A stretch of 64,000 bases of DNA from Litoditis marina (lineage: Eukaryota > Nematoda > Chromadorea > Rhabditida > Rhabditidae). Shown piece after piece: positions 49,444-60,394 of the stretch; positions within the stretch are counted from its first letter, which is position 1, and every line of letters begins with the position of its first letter. The notes below the pieces were generated by a model. The model was not told the origin of the DNA and did not search any database. It saw nothing but the letters and a program-made list of their open reading frames with translations. Position numbers and translations under genes: made by a program. The DNA is taken from contig OZ038433.1 in assembly GCA_964036275.1 (NCBI GenBank), positions 51,043,902-51,107,901 of the forward strand, given 5' to 3'.

Positions 49444-49445
49444 TT

Positions 49446-51459
49446 ATGTCGTTTAAGTGCTTATCGAGACTGGTGCTGTTCTTCGTCCTGATCCATAGCT
49501 GCTATGGGCCGCCGCTGATTAGAAGCTCAAACCCAGGTAAAGTTATACTATACATACGGGGCCGCCGCTGATGAGAAGCTCAAACCCAGGTGAAGTTATA
49601 CTATACATACAGAAATAATATAACATTAGTGAGACAATATAGCATAATGATCAAGAGAACTTTGAAGGTTACCGCATCACAGTTTTTGGGCTCCTGGGTC
49701 TTTCGCTTGAGCCATCAACGAACGCACCCAGGTGCATTAATTTTTCTGGAATGCAGTATTTATCATAGTTGGCTCCTTATTTTGGCCTCAAATGTTTCAC
49801 TGCTTTCAGATAACACCGACAACGCCACCTCAAATGATAAAGATGTCGATCAAATTTTTCTAAACAACGGCACATACGAATATCTTTACAACACATGCTT
49901 CAAACCATCTCGTGAGTTTACATATTGTGGTGGTTTACACATGATTTTTGGACATTTTCGGTTTTTAATGCAATTTGGTTGCTTCTGGTTGCATGCAACC
50001 CGGTTGCATGTGTAATTGGACACACAGTGTTACAAGGTTATACAAAAACAAGGTTATAGAAAGTGACCAAATCCTCACTCGTGAAAGTAGTTTTATTTTC
50101 GCACTGAGCGTTACTATAATGCCATGCACTTGGATCAAACTACAAATACAGCAAAAGAAAACTTGTCTTTCCTAGAGTAGTTTTTTTTTCAATTTGTCCT
50201 TCAACTCAATGTTTCACAATAATTTTATAAGGTGTGGAATTTAATTTGAAATTTCGCAGTGTGGCAATCTCCGTGTCCCTTCGTGGCATGGATCTTCTTG
50301 ATTATCATCGCATTCAGTTCTTTCGGTTGTTTCGTATGTTGGGAAAAGTAAGTATTCGAAAACAAACTGAAAGCAACGGAAAACAAAAGTGGAAGAAGAG
50401 CAGAAGTGAAAAATAAAAAGTGTTTTACATCTTCTTATTGAATGTCTGAAAACTAAATCAGCTTTCGAGTATTTGTTATCCTTTTTTCACTGTTTGAAAT
50501 ACTGAAAGCTACAAGATACGGCATAATAATCATCTTTTACGGCAACACGCGTGTTATTTTTCACAATGACCCATTGAATCATTGAATGATCCAGCGAAGA
50601 TCATCGATGATAATCAAGGCATGCTCAGAACGTCCCTGGTTGTGTTACAGTATTTTACTGTACTTACAGTAAAATACAGCATGGTGGGAATACAAATCGA
50701 TTTTTTGGCGTCTCGACTAAAAAATACAGTATTTTTCCGAACCGTTCGATTCTTGAACTGTTTCGACTAAACGCGATTTCGTAAAATACAGGGCATGTTC
50801 GGAGTGGGTGAGCTTAGATTGATACGCCATGAAGCTGATTATCGATTAGGTTATAGGCGGTATCGAAGGTGAATTCTATATGTAACCGGGTTTTCAGTTA
50901 ACCTAACCCTTTTTGGTAACCTATTTTTCAGGTTACCTCAGTAGGTAACCGGGTGGTAACCTAAAATTAAGAACCGGTTACCTGTTTTTCTAACGCAAAA
51001 TGTGTTTTTTACCGTTAGTTTTACCGGTAACCGGATTTTAGTTTTAGGTTATTACCAAAAATGGGTTAGGTTAACTGAAAACCCGGTTAGTTGTATAATT
51101 GGCCGTATCGAAACGTCTGCCCCACTCTGACCTGCACACTCTATCGTTACCATTTGTCATTCCTATACAAACTGGCTGTCCAACAGGCAATGCAATGTGT
51201 TTCTCACAACAAGCGTTGTTGCAAAATACTGAAGTAATGTTGCGGGATCCAAAATCGATTGTGTGCTCTTTCAACTGAAATCATTTGAAAGTAATTATCT
51301 CGAGCAAACTCGTATTCAAAATTACTATTTTTGTTCATGATTTTGTTTAGGCAAGCAGATTCGAATGGTGGCGGCTATGCGAGAGTCGGAGACAACAGTT
51401 CTACAACCATCACAAATGTTGCTTTTCAAGTCAATTCCTCAAAAAACGACCCTGAATGA
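49446..51459 (+). CDS. Small single-pass membrane protein, unrecognised
   Basis: Exons 49446-49536, 49810-49911, 50260-50347 and 51351-51459 join in frame to 129 aa. Residues 1-21 are a signal peptide (LVLFFVLIHSCYG). A 50-residue polar ectodomain follows with possible N-glycosylation sites at Asn35 (NAT) and Asn50 (NGT). Residues 72-91 (FVAWIFLIIIAFSSFGCFVC) form a transmembrane helix. The ~37-residue tail is Gly/Ser/Asn-rich. A type I topology is inferred. No family was recognised. The end of exon 1, with its donor and following intron, is duplicated 53 bp downstream. Neighbours give no functional hint. Confidence 0.62.
50866..51103. repeat. GGTTACC-family inverted-repeat element
   Basis: Starts GGTGAATTCTATATGTAACC and ends AACCCGGTTAGTTGTATAATT in inverse, with GGTAACC/GGTTACC blocks in both orientations. 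It lies in intron 3 of the small membrane-protein gene. Confidence 0.75.
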
Positions 51460-52565
51460 AATAAGAAGACTCAGCATAAGTTGTTGCAATACACTGGGAT
51501 CTCTCGGAAAATTACCCTTCTTGTATGACACATGTAGTTTCCGGACATTTGTGAACTACACAGTTCGACAGATTTGAAGATAGTTATAGTCGTCGGTTTT
51601 TCCAATAGTTTTTGCGTTTGCTGCTTTTTCTGCTTGATTATTACGGTTCCTTCTAACTCTTCCTTCAACTTTCAGGTTCTGTCTCTATAGAATTTTCAGG
51701 AGGTTCATATATTGTTGACCTTTTTTTCTAAACTTGATGTATATCTTTGGTTATCGAACCTCCTTTTTCTTCTGTGCTTGTATTGCATACGGATTATAAT
51801 TTAGTCATAATTAGATTTCTATTTAGATTTGACGAGATCCTATGCTTATGTTCTTTCAAATGGTTCAATTTTCACTCAGTTCTTTCTCACATTTATTGAT
51901 CTATTGTATTTGATTTTTTTCTATTTTTTAGAAATGTATGGTTGGTTCACGTATCTCATGTGATTGTTTTGAGTATTTTCATACCTCTACACATGTTGAA
52001 GTTCTCTTATCAGTATTGCCAATTCTCTTATGCCAAATTTTGTTTCATTTTTCTCTGTTTTTGAACTCATCGCATTACCCAACCATGAAGTTTATACTTT
52101 TAATATTTTTAATTTACAGTATAATTTAGGCCTCTAAAGAAGTTTTCAGCAACTGGAACGATTGGAAAACTCGAAGCAACCATAACTAAAATATAAAGGT
52201 TCTTACTAGAGGCAAACCTGCACACATATATTTCAAACTGGTTCTCTCGCGTGTCGTCTGTAAAACACGGGCGCAACAACCGACCTGGGAAAGCCGTTGG
52301 TATGAATTACGGTAGCAACATTTTGAATTTTGAATTTTTTTTATCCGTCTTTCTCTCAGCCATATTTTCAAATTCATATCATATTTAATTTGAATATAAT
52401 TATTTGAATAATCACAAACATTAGTGTTTTCTATATAAGCTCGTGAAGACATTCTCAATAAATTATTGCATTCATTTCGCCTTCACGTGAACTTTTGTTC
52501 GTTTTGTCAAATGTTGCAGCAGTTTTCACAAATTTACTCTTTACATTGATTCATCATTGTTTCAG
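51460..52565. other. Spacer between the membrane-protein gene and TAF8
   Basis: An AT-rich 1.1-kb spacer without a coding exon I can support. AATAAA near 52458 is the only clear poly(A) hexamer and lies far from the upstream stop codon. No repeat family was recognised. Confidence 0.45.
52563..52565 (+). promoter_or_regulatory. Probable trans-splice acceptor of TAF8
   Basis: ATTGTTTCAG abuts the ATG directly, giving a zero-base leader after the splice. Confidence 0.65.
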
Positions 52566-55500
52566 ATGACGGCTCCTCCTTCGACTAGTTTATCCACCAT
52601 GAATCCCAAGTCTTCTTTAACTGCGAACGAGTAAGTTCACTCACGCTAAATTTTTCGACTTTGTCGGTGAAAAGCCAGAGAAAAACTTTGTTTTCGCCTG
52701 TTATATTGTGTTAATATATTAAAAAATACGAAAAACAATCTTCTATTGGGTAATATCAGGAAAATTGGCCGTATATTGATGCAAAGTTTTACGTATTTGA
52801 TGGAAATCTGACTCTTTTTTTGAAAACTGGATCCTTCTGACTCTTACACCGCCAAGTATCTCGTGAAATATCGTGACCCTTCGTCTTTTCCGAGAAGCGA
52901 CGCCTCCAAAACTGCGAGTGCCTGTATTTTGTTTATTATCTTATCTACCCATATGTATGCAATTTGTCAGTTTTTAACTAGCGGCCCCTATTCTTCACAT
53001 GAATTTCTTCGGGACGCTCTCTTCCATAACAGGCTTTGGCGGTGTATGTTCTGACTTTGAACTAACCTCACTGAGGCGTGATTTCAGTCTGTTCCCCAGC
53101 AGCTCGTACGCCCCAGCCACCGCGAGCAACGTGTACCGGAAGGTTCTGACGCAGGCCGCCGCCGCTATCTGCTTCATCAATGGCTTCGACTCGGCCGACG
53201 CAAATGTGCTCCAGCTCATCACGCACATCATGAACTCGTGTGGGTTATTGAACTCGTGTGGGCACACACCAGCAAGGTTGTCCGAATAGTCAGAAAAATT
53301 GCAAAACTGACTACTTTTCAGCCGAAAAGATGAAAATCGGTCTACTTTTGATGCGAAATCCTGAATTTCCACGTGTTTACATCTAAAAACGGATTACTTT
53401 TCGTCGCTTAGTCGGACCTTACTGGTGTATGCGTGTGGGTTAGCCTTTCTCAAAAAGCCAGAACGAGCTTCTTCTTATTTCTTCTTCTTTAGGCTTCTTT
53501 TTGGCAAAAATACATATTTTGCCGTTTCTGGAATCTGGATTATTTCCGATGCGAAATCCTAAAGTAGGACGTATTTTATAATTTTATTAAGAGATCGGTT
53601 CCTTTTTGAATAATTTTTTTCGCGAAAAGATATCCTTTTTTCGACTATTTGGACAACTTTACTGAAGTATGTTTGCAGACATGAATTCCATTTGTGCCTC
53701 GGCGAAGTTGAACTGCGAGGTGGCGGGTCGTACCATGACCATCCCCACAGACGTCTATCTGGCCCTCATCAACAACGGACATGATGTCAGCAAGTTGCCC
53801 GCCTTCCTCCAATCTCTCTCTAATGGCACACTCGTCATCCCACCGCGTTAGTTTGGGTTGTTTCAAGGTTCAAGCTGTTGCTAATCACTACTATCCTAAA
53901 TTACGGAAGGTTTTTTTTCAGTTATGTGGTCCGACTGCCGAAAACTGTTCTCTTCTTGTCAAAATCAGAAGAGTTAGCCTATTTTTGATTCACAGGCATA
54001 ATTTTTTTATATTCCTCCACATTGTTGATTGTTCTAATGCAGTCGAATGTTTCAGCCAAAGTGCAGGCTCCCCCTCCGAATCCGTCTCCGCTTCGAGTGG
54101 GCCGTTCGCGCCATCATCCCGCACACATCAACGACTTTCTGCCACCTTTCCCCGACCCGCATACCTATATCAGAACTGAGGTGAGTCCCATATAATCATA
54201 CATCCTTCCGTACAGTGGTCCCCCAATGGTCAGACAAACTGAAAAAGAAAGAAAAACGTACCTTTACTCCAAAATCAGTAAGTTTTTGTTCTTTTTGGTG
54301 CAAAATCAGAAGAGTTTCACGTACAGAAATCTCAAAATATACCACTTTTGTCAAATAGTCAAATATTGGTGAGGTGAGCTCTTTCCAGTTTTTAGTGGTT
54401 TCGGGCGGATTCCTGAGATTTGTGTCCCGTTTTACAGGTGTATTTACCTGAACCTGAATGTTGAGTGTTTGACTTCCCATCAGTGGTCTGGCTTTTTTTA
54501 GATTTCTGGCGAACCCGACACTTCCTATGAGAATGTAAGGGAATTGGCTGCACAGCGCAAACGAGAGACAGGTTGGTGGCTTTGAACTCTGAATTCAACC
54601 AAAAACGAGCTCTTTTTCTTCCAAACTTGAAAAATTTGGTCAGTTCTGAGTCAAATTTATAAAATAGGACGTATTATTGGGAACATCGTTCTGGTCATTA
54701 GCCGGGATATTGAACTCTATTCTATTTCAACGTCAACAACACTATTTTGGTAACACTGCAAATCCATTTTAAATGTTTGTATAAACGCTACGCTAACGTC
54801 ATGTCGGCTCGAGATATCGAAACTTGGCTGACAATATTCATCCGCAACCCAGTTCACACTATAACTTATCTCATTATCGCTCAATTTCGAGGGAAAAATC
54901 TGATGTTATGGCTCCCAGGTGTGCAACTCGAACTAGGATCCTTAGTATTTCTCATTTTTGTTCAGTTGCAATACCCCTGTCAAAGCTGAGCTTTGTGATT
55001 ACATGGTCCATATATTCTGGGCAGGATTTGAATGACGTAATCATTTATTAATCAGCTTACTTTACTTCGTTTCTAATGTCCTAATCCATTCAGAGCGTTC
55101 GTTGGTGGACTTCATGCTTCGCGTGCATGCGAGAACCTGTCTCTTCTCTGAATACGAAGCGAAAGTCAAGAAGGAAGCCGCTAGAGCGGTTAGTTGTTTC
55201 GGTACTATTTTGGTTTTGGTTCATCCGTTTTTTTTCACGGTTCATTCACTAAATAAGTTTGTTGGAGGTAACCAGGTAACATATTCCTAACGTAGGCTAC
55301 GTAATCATCCAAGCTCAAAAGCCGCAATAGTATGCTATATGATTGAAAAGTTGAATTCTTCATCCGTCCAGTCGTATCTCGGAGATTACTGATTTCTACT
55401 TCTAGGATGTGGGCTACAATTTAATTTCGTTTAGTGAATGAATCTCAAAATGCAAATTTAGATAGTCGATATCAATTTAGTGGGTCTATGTTCGTTATCG

Positions 55501-58500
55501 AGTTAATCAGTGTGCTTTTCAGATGGCGGACCGAGAGCGTCAGAAGGAGGCAAGACGAGCTGCTCGAAAACACGCCAAGGTGGGCTATATATAAGACGCT
55601 GCAATCTAAATAAATCTCAGAATCTATTTTTTCTCGAGAAAGAAATATTTTCTGGGAAAGAAAATATTTCACTTTTTGATACAAACTTTATCCACGATTG
55701 CTTCAAAAGATTAATTTTTCATGTCCCACTTTATCAATCATTGAAAAGAGGGGATCCCACTTTATTAATCATTGAAAAAATGGGATCCCACTTTATCAAT
55801 CATTGATAAATTGGGATCCCACTTTATCAATCATTGATAAATTGGGAAAGCTTATCTATAGTTGCTGAGTACACGTTTCAAAATCAGCTTACACTTCTCG
55901 CGCGAATGAATACTCATTCAGTAATGCACGTTCTCGGCTGCGCCGTATCTAGTATGCGTGATTTTTCAGACGATAACTGTCTCTGCATCTCTGTCTCTGC
56001 GTCTCGTGTTCTCGCGGGAGCTGTAACTAAGCATTAGTTCACGGAAAAATGAGAGGCGCAGAGAAAGGGGCGCCGAGACAAATACGCTAAAATAATACCA
56101 ATACCAAATACGGCGCAGCCAGATACGCGCCTCGTGTTGCGTTTATATCCGCGCGAGGGCATTCGAAGCACCACTTGAAGTGGAGTTCATAGAAATGTAT
56201 CCCAAAATATCAATCATTGAAAAAATGGGATCCCAAAATATCAATCATTGAAAAAATGGGATCCCAAAATATCAATCATTGAAAAAATGGGATCCCACTT
56301 TATCAATCATTGAAAAAGTGGGAAATATTATTTTCATGTTGATATGCCTCCCAAAACCAACTTTTTTCCTCAAAGGTTCGAAAACTGGGAATTCAAAAAG
56401 TTCGGTTCCCAAATAATTAACGAATTTCAAACTTTTTCGACTTTCGAGAAAAATTTAGATTGCAGAGTCTTATATCGATCGATTTATGACTTACTCTTTA
56501 TATAAACGGGGTTTCGATTACTCCCTACTCCCTTTCTGGTTACCAATAGGTTACCGGGAAGTGACCTGAAGCCAATATCCGGTTACTTTTCAGACTAACG
56601 GTAAAACCCAATATTTCATTAGCTGGAAGGATAGCCAGTTTTTTAATGTAAGGTTACCAACGGTTACACGACGATTATCTGTTTCGCGTTTCACATTGGT
56701 TTGCGTTCCAGCGTGCATGTTTTTGCCTATAAGTCTTTTCTGTTCCTTAACAGTATCTAGCCACACATTAGTAAGGTGTCACTGGGCTTTAAAGGGGAAA
56801 AAGATGAAAAACAGTGTTCTCGCTGTCAGTACCTCGTATCTATTGACGCAGCAGAAACGACAAAGTTGCTCATATATTGCACAGAAAGGGAGCATTTTCT
56901 CTTTCTCTCCCATACTCGCAACAGTCCCATACTGATTTCACAATGAATTCAGATTGCATCTCGCATTGAAGCAACGAAGAAGGAGGTGGATGCCGGCATC
57001 ATGCCAGATCAGTTAATAGACGACTTTCTCGAGGATGACACGGCGCAGGTGAGAGAGAAATCTAGGGCAACTTTGTTGAATACTCTGGGAAAGAAGGACG
57101 ATTATGTGGACCAATCCCAACGTCTCAGTCCTTTAAACTGCGATATATTTTTCAATTGCAGTTTGAAGGATAGTTGAAACGGGATCGGTCCACATAATCG
57201 TCCTACTTTAAAGGAAAAGTGGAAAAGTCGAGGATCCCTCGGTTCTGGCTCAGAGAACTTTTTTCGATATGAATCATGCTTTCTCAGACGTAGGTGGCGC
57301 TAAAACTGATGCATCGATCGAAATCTGGGATAAGAGTTGAGAGAGCATCTGTACGAAACCGGAGGGTTAGCGTACATTTCGTATTAGTAGAATCAGGTAG
57401 AGAGTTAGAGAGGGATAGCGAGAGAGAGAGAGAGAGAAGTAAAGAGAGAAAGAAACAGAGGGAGAGAACCCTTTCAATTCCAGCCGCCTCCGCGCGAAGA
57501 CTCGTCGAGTGAAGAGGAGGATGCCTTCGAATTGGAGGAGACGGAGACCAGTCTACTTCTACGTCGCATACCCACCTCCTGCTACGGTACGTGCATTCCA
57601 CACAGTAACATTATCCGAATGACGGACTTGACCAAAAAAGCTATTTTTAACCAAAAACAAAGTATTTTGCTGGTTTTTGATGAGAAATCATTGATTTTCA
57701 CGCGTTCGAATCTAAAAAGGGACTACTTTTTGTTAAATTGTCGCACCTTACTGATATATGGCTGTTTATAATAGAGATGGAGCTAACCAAGCGGTGCCCA
57801 TGATAAACATGCTTGCTGTGCAATCATAGATTAAATACCACGACCACCCCGAAGTTGCAATGTCGCAGATGATTAGTTTTTGACTTTTTTCTTGGAATTA
57901 TGGGTTCACTTTTGGATCAATACAGTTAAAAATACAATGATCAGTTGGTAATTTCAACTTTGTAAGGGTATTGTACCTGAAGATTGTGCACGTCCGTGTA
58001 ATTACCACTGCTATTCAAATATTTCACCCATGTACCCATGTGTGCAGTTGCACATGTATAACTATAACAGCGAAACGCGTCTTTTTTATGCCAGTTTTTT
58101 TTGTATCTCACTTTGGCTATATTTAAAACTCGTGTTCATTTTCAGTGCTGGACCCATCTCTCGAATCCAGGCCCTATCTCTCTGTGCTAGTTTCCGATGA
58201 AGTCCAGGTATTTATAAATATACAATTTGGTTTTTGGTTCATTTTTATGTATATATCAATAGTGAGCAGAACTGTGCAAACGACTTGTTTCCAACGTTCA
58301 ACCATTTCACGCGGCAATCTGGCAATTGAAGCTTCTAGGCATACCCCAGTAAAATTGTTCGAATCGCCAGAAAAAATCGAAAGACGGGCTACGTTTTGTG
58401 CGAAAACTCGGAAGTTTATCTGTTTGGCATGTGAAATCATCTCGTTTCATGGGGTTAAATCTGAGAACGTACGTTCTCTGCTCGAATAGTCGTTCCTTAC

Positions 58501-59477
58501 GGGTGTGGTGCAGGGGTGACCACAAGTTGCACGCGTGCAAATTTTTAGGGGGGGGGGGGGGTTCGTAAAGGCCATTACAGGGCCGAAAATTTTTGAAATT
58601 TTGAAGATTTTTGCAGCTTTTCGTGAAGTTCTCGCAATTTTGAAGAATAATTTCGTATTTTTTGGCAAATTCCTATTTTTTAAGGGGGAGTGGTCGTAGC
58701 GGCGGTAGAGTCGGTCAACTTTTTGGTCACCCCTGGTGTGGTGTGCTTCTAGACATAATACAGTGGAAAAAGAGGCCTTGTTTTCACGAATGAAAACGTG
58801 CAAACAAAGGATAGGCTTCAAATTCTCAGAAACAGATAGCATCGATTATTCACCCTACTATTACCATACCTCATAGATCATATAATTATCTTTATTATTG
58901 TTTTATTCTATTTTGTAAATTGTAATGCAGGATGACGAGGAACCGGAAACGCCGATTGCTGCCCAACAGAATACACAGAACAACGGGCATCAGCCGGACC
59001 AACAGGTGCGTGTGACGTCATTTTGGAGCATCGGTTCTCTCTCTCTCTCTTCTTCTCTTCTTCTCTCTCTCTCTCTATCTCTCTGCGTGTCTTTCTATCG
59101 GTTTGTCTGTCTCTCTCTCGCTCTATTTCTCTCTCTCTTCCTCCATCTCTCTCTCTCTTTATCTATGTCTCTTCCTGATTCTCTCTCTTTCTCTATCCCT
59201 CCACCTCTCATCCCCCTCTCTCTCTTCCTGCCTTGTATCACCATTCCTTTCTCTCGGTCGGTTTATTTTCTCTTCCAAATTATCCGTAGAGGCACTTAAA
59301 TTAGTTTTTGTTCATGGCTTTCACTTTGTTGCATATTGATAACGAGTGATACCGTTTAGGTACATTAACATAGATAGAGTCGTTTCTTATTATGTTTTAT
59401 ATTTTCTTCAGGTGTACGACAACGCTTTTCTCCGTCCGCCCCGCATGCCGTCCAAAATAGAATTCATGGAGTATTGA
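52566..59477 (+). CDS. taf-8: TFIID subunit TAF8, complete
   Basis: TAF8 is a histone-fold subunit of the general transcription factor TFIID and pairs with TAF10 in the nucleus. Exons: 52566-52630, 53088-53239, 53679-53846, 54056-54180, 54502-54571, 55094-55188, 55523-55579, 56953-57048, 57484-57586, 58146-58207, 58931-59005, 59412-59477; 377 aa in frame. The histone fold is at about 25-112 (VYRKVLTQAAAAICFINGF; ASAKLNCEVAGRT). The hallmark LPPFPDPHTYIRT is at 157-169, followed by the RELAAQRKRETERSLVDFM helix, PYLSVL and a C-terminal DNAFLRPPRMPSK, all in TAF8 order. An extra Lys/Arg/Ala-rich helix (about 210-255) and acidic 264-300 make it longer than human TAF8 (310 aa). The exon 2 donor (GTGGGT) was fixed by the conserved MNSY..ICASAKL join. 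Several introns are largely MITEs. Confidence 0.94.
53263..53431. mobile_element. MITE family A copy in TAF8 intron 2, 8-bp duplication
   Basis: The 169-bp element runs from CACACACCAGCAAGG to CCTTACTGGTGTATG, flanked by exact CGTGTGGG repeats (53255-53262 and 53432-53439). The interior shares ACTACTTTTCAGCC and ATTTCCACGTGTTTACAT with other copies. The insertion is 16 bases past the exon 2 donor motif. Confidence 0.9.
53500..53671. repeat. Decayed MITE family A copy at the TAF8 intron 2 acceptor
   Basis: The right end GACTATTTGGACAACTTTACTGAAGTATG is a family A terminus and abuts the TTTGCAG acceptor of exon 3. The left end is not clear. Confidence 0.55.
54213..54373. repeat. MITE family A copy in TAF8 intron 4
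   Basis: CAGTGGTCCCCCAATGGTCAGAC at the left and CAAATAGTCAAATATTGGTGAGGTG at the right, with the GTTTCACGTACAGAAATC block between. Diverged from the type copy. Confidence 0.55.
55589..56475. mobile_element. Foldback element with 35-bp tandem repeats in TAF8 intron 7
   Basis: Ends are inverted (ATATAAGACGCTGCAATCTA at the left; TAGATTGCAGAGTCTTATAT at the right). Each arm carries about four ~34-bp tandem units of GGGATCCCACTTTATCAATC or GGGATCCCAAAATATCAATC (55715-55850, 56200-56326). A ~345-bp centre contains GGCTGCGCCGTATC and its inverse. It begins 9 bases past the exon 7 donor. No transposase. Confidence 0.78.
57093..57212. repeat. MITE family B, most complete copy
   Basis: Palindromic element: GGACGATTATGTGGACCAAT ... 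CAGTCCTTTAAACTGC at the left, GCAGTTTGAAGGA ... CGGTCCACATAATCGTCC at the right. Other copies: 8250-8365, 10362-10478, 26668-26763, 48143-48243 and a half copy at 6041-6095. Confidence 0.85.
57595..57770. repeat. MITE family A copy in TAF8 intron 9
   Basis: Begins just after the exon 9 donor with ACACAGTAACATTATCCGAATG and ends TTGTCGCACCTTACTGATATATGG, with TTTTCACGCGTTCGAATC between. No target duplication was readable. Confidence 0.6.
58333..58748. mobile_element. MITE family A copy interrupted by a hAT-like MITE
   Basis: The A copy starts GCATACCCCAGTAAAATTG at about 58339 and its right end is cut by the element 58511-58735. Rejoined, it is flanked by CTTCTAG(G/A), fitting the family's 8-bp duplication. 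Confidence 0.7.
58511..58735. mobile_element. 225-bp hAT-like MITE with exact 8-bp duplication
   Basis: Ends CAGGGGTGACCA and TGGTCACCCCTG are 12-bp inverted repeats with the CAGGG start common in hAT elements. GTGTGGTG flanks both sides (58503-58510, 58736-58743). The interior contains a poly-G run and no gene. Confidence 0.9.
59036..59255. repeat. CT-rich low-complexity tract in the last TAF8 intron
   Basis: About 220 bases of imperfect TCTCTC with interruptions. A GA-rich tract at 57405-57470 lies in another TAF8 intron. Frames across them are not genes. Confidence 0.9.
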
Positions 59478-59766
59478 TTAATATTGTGTTTTGGAATAAG
59501 ATTATGTATAAAAAATGGAATGTTGTTCGTGATATAATAACAATGATCGAAACGGAAAATGAAGAAGGCTTAAAATTTGCAAAAAAGTGGGAGATTTTTC
59601 ATTAGAAGTGGAAGAGAGCAGGAGAGGGTTTTAAACAGGATTTGCGTTAGCGTTACTGAGTTAATTCACTCAATTGCTTTTATACGCACATGTAAGTTTC
59701 AGGCTAGTTATAGAGAGGACGACTGTTTTGTGATGTAGTTGAAGAAGAAAACTTGTATCGACTATG

Positions 59767-59772
59767 AATAAA
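59767..59772 (+). terminator. Candidate polyadenylation signal of TAF8
   Basis: AATAAA lies 290 bases past the stop. It falls in a segment that is duplicated downstream at about 60120-60315, where this hexamer is changed. Confidence 0.45.
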
Positions 59773-59831
59773 AGCCCAGTGTTCAATGTAGAACCTAATC
59801 AGAACGGACTGAGATGAATTGAACGACTGAA

Positions 59832-60095
59832 AGGCCTTTATATATGTAACTGGTTTTTTTGGTAACCCAACCGGTTTTTGACGAACCTTTTTCAGGTTAC
59901 CTCACAGGTAACTGGTAGTTAACCTAAAATTCAGGCTACTGTTTCGGCTACTGTAAAAACTAACGGTAATAAACCAAATTTTGCGTTATAAAAATAGGTA
60001 ACCGATTTTTTTTATTTCAGTTCACCAAACGGGTAAATATTAAGGTAACCTGAAGTCAAGGTGACCGAATAACCCGGTTACATGTAGAATTCACC
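59832..60095. repeat. GGTTACC-family element, first of a duplicated pair
   Basis: Left end TATATATGTAACTGGTTTTT, right end CCCGGTTACATGTAGAATTC. The interior alternates GGTTACC and GGTAACC, with ACTAACGGTAA and GCGTTA in the middle. Confidence 0.8.
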
Positions 60096-60394
60096 CAGTT
60101 TCATCTTTCCGGAAGAAGAAGGTTTTAAACTGGGATTGCGTTAGCGCTACTTTGTTAATTTACTCTACAGCTTTTATGCGCGCCTGTAAGTTTCAGGCAA
60201 TTTATATAAGAGGACAACTGTTTAGTGGTGTATAAAATTTAAAGTAGTATTTAGACAAAGCTCAGTGTTCCATCTAGCACCTCATCAGAACGGATTGAAA
60301 TGATTTGAACGTTTGGTTTAAACGTGTAAACCATCAATATACCAACAATATGCCAAGGTGTTCAACGACAGTAGGACATGGTTAAATAAGACTG

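Larger units (their letters stand above)
43019..49445. other. Gene-poor, repeat-rich region
   Basis: No exon chain could be supported over 6.4 kb. Contents: AATAAA at 43248-43253 (probable ShKT poly(A) signal), a GGTTACC remnant near 43310-43385, a dispersed inverted repeat (43490-43615), a poly-C run near 44330, the 344-bp array (44886-46395), a poly-G foldback (about 46480-46970), partial family C and complete family B MITEs (47941-48029, 48143-48243), and a diverged direct duplication (about 48245-48360 and 48640-48760). Confidence 0.6.

Noticed and set aside
58925..59339. Long Ser/Leu-rich frame continuing from TAF8 exon 11
   Set aside because: It runs through CT-rich intron sequence; the donor at 59006 and the final exon at 59412 restore the conserved TAF8 C-terminus.
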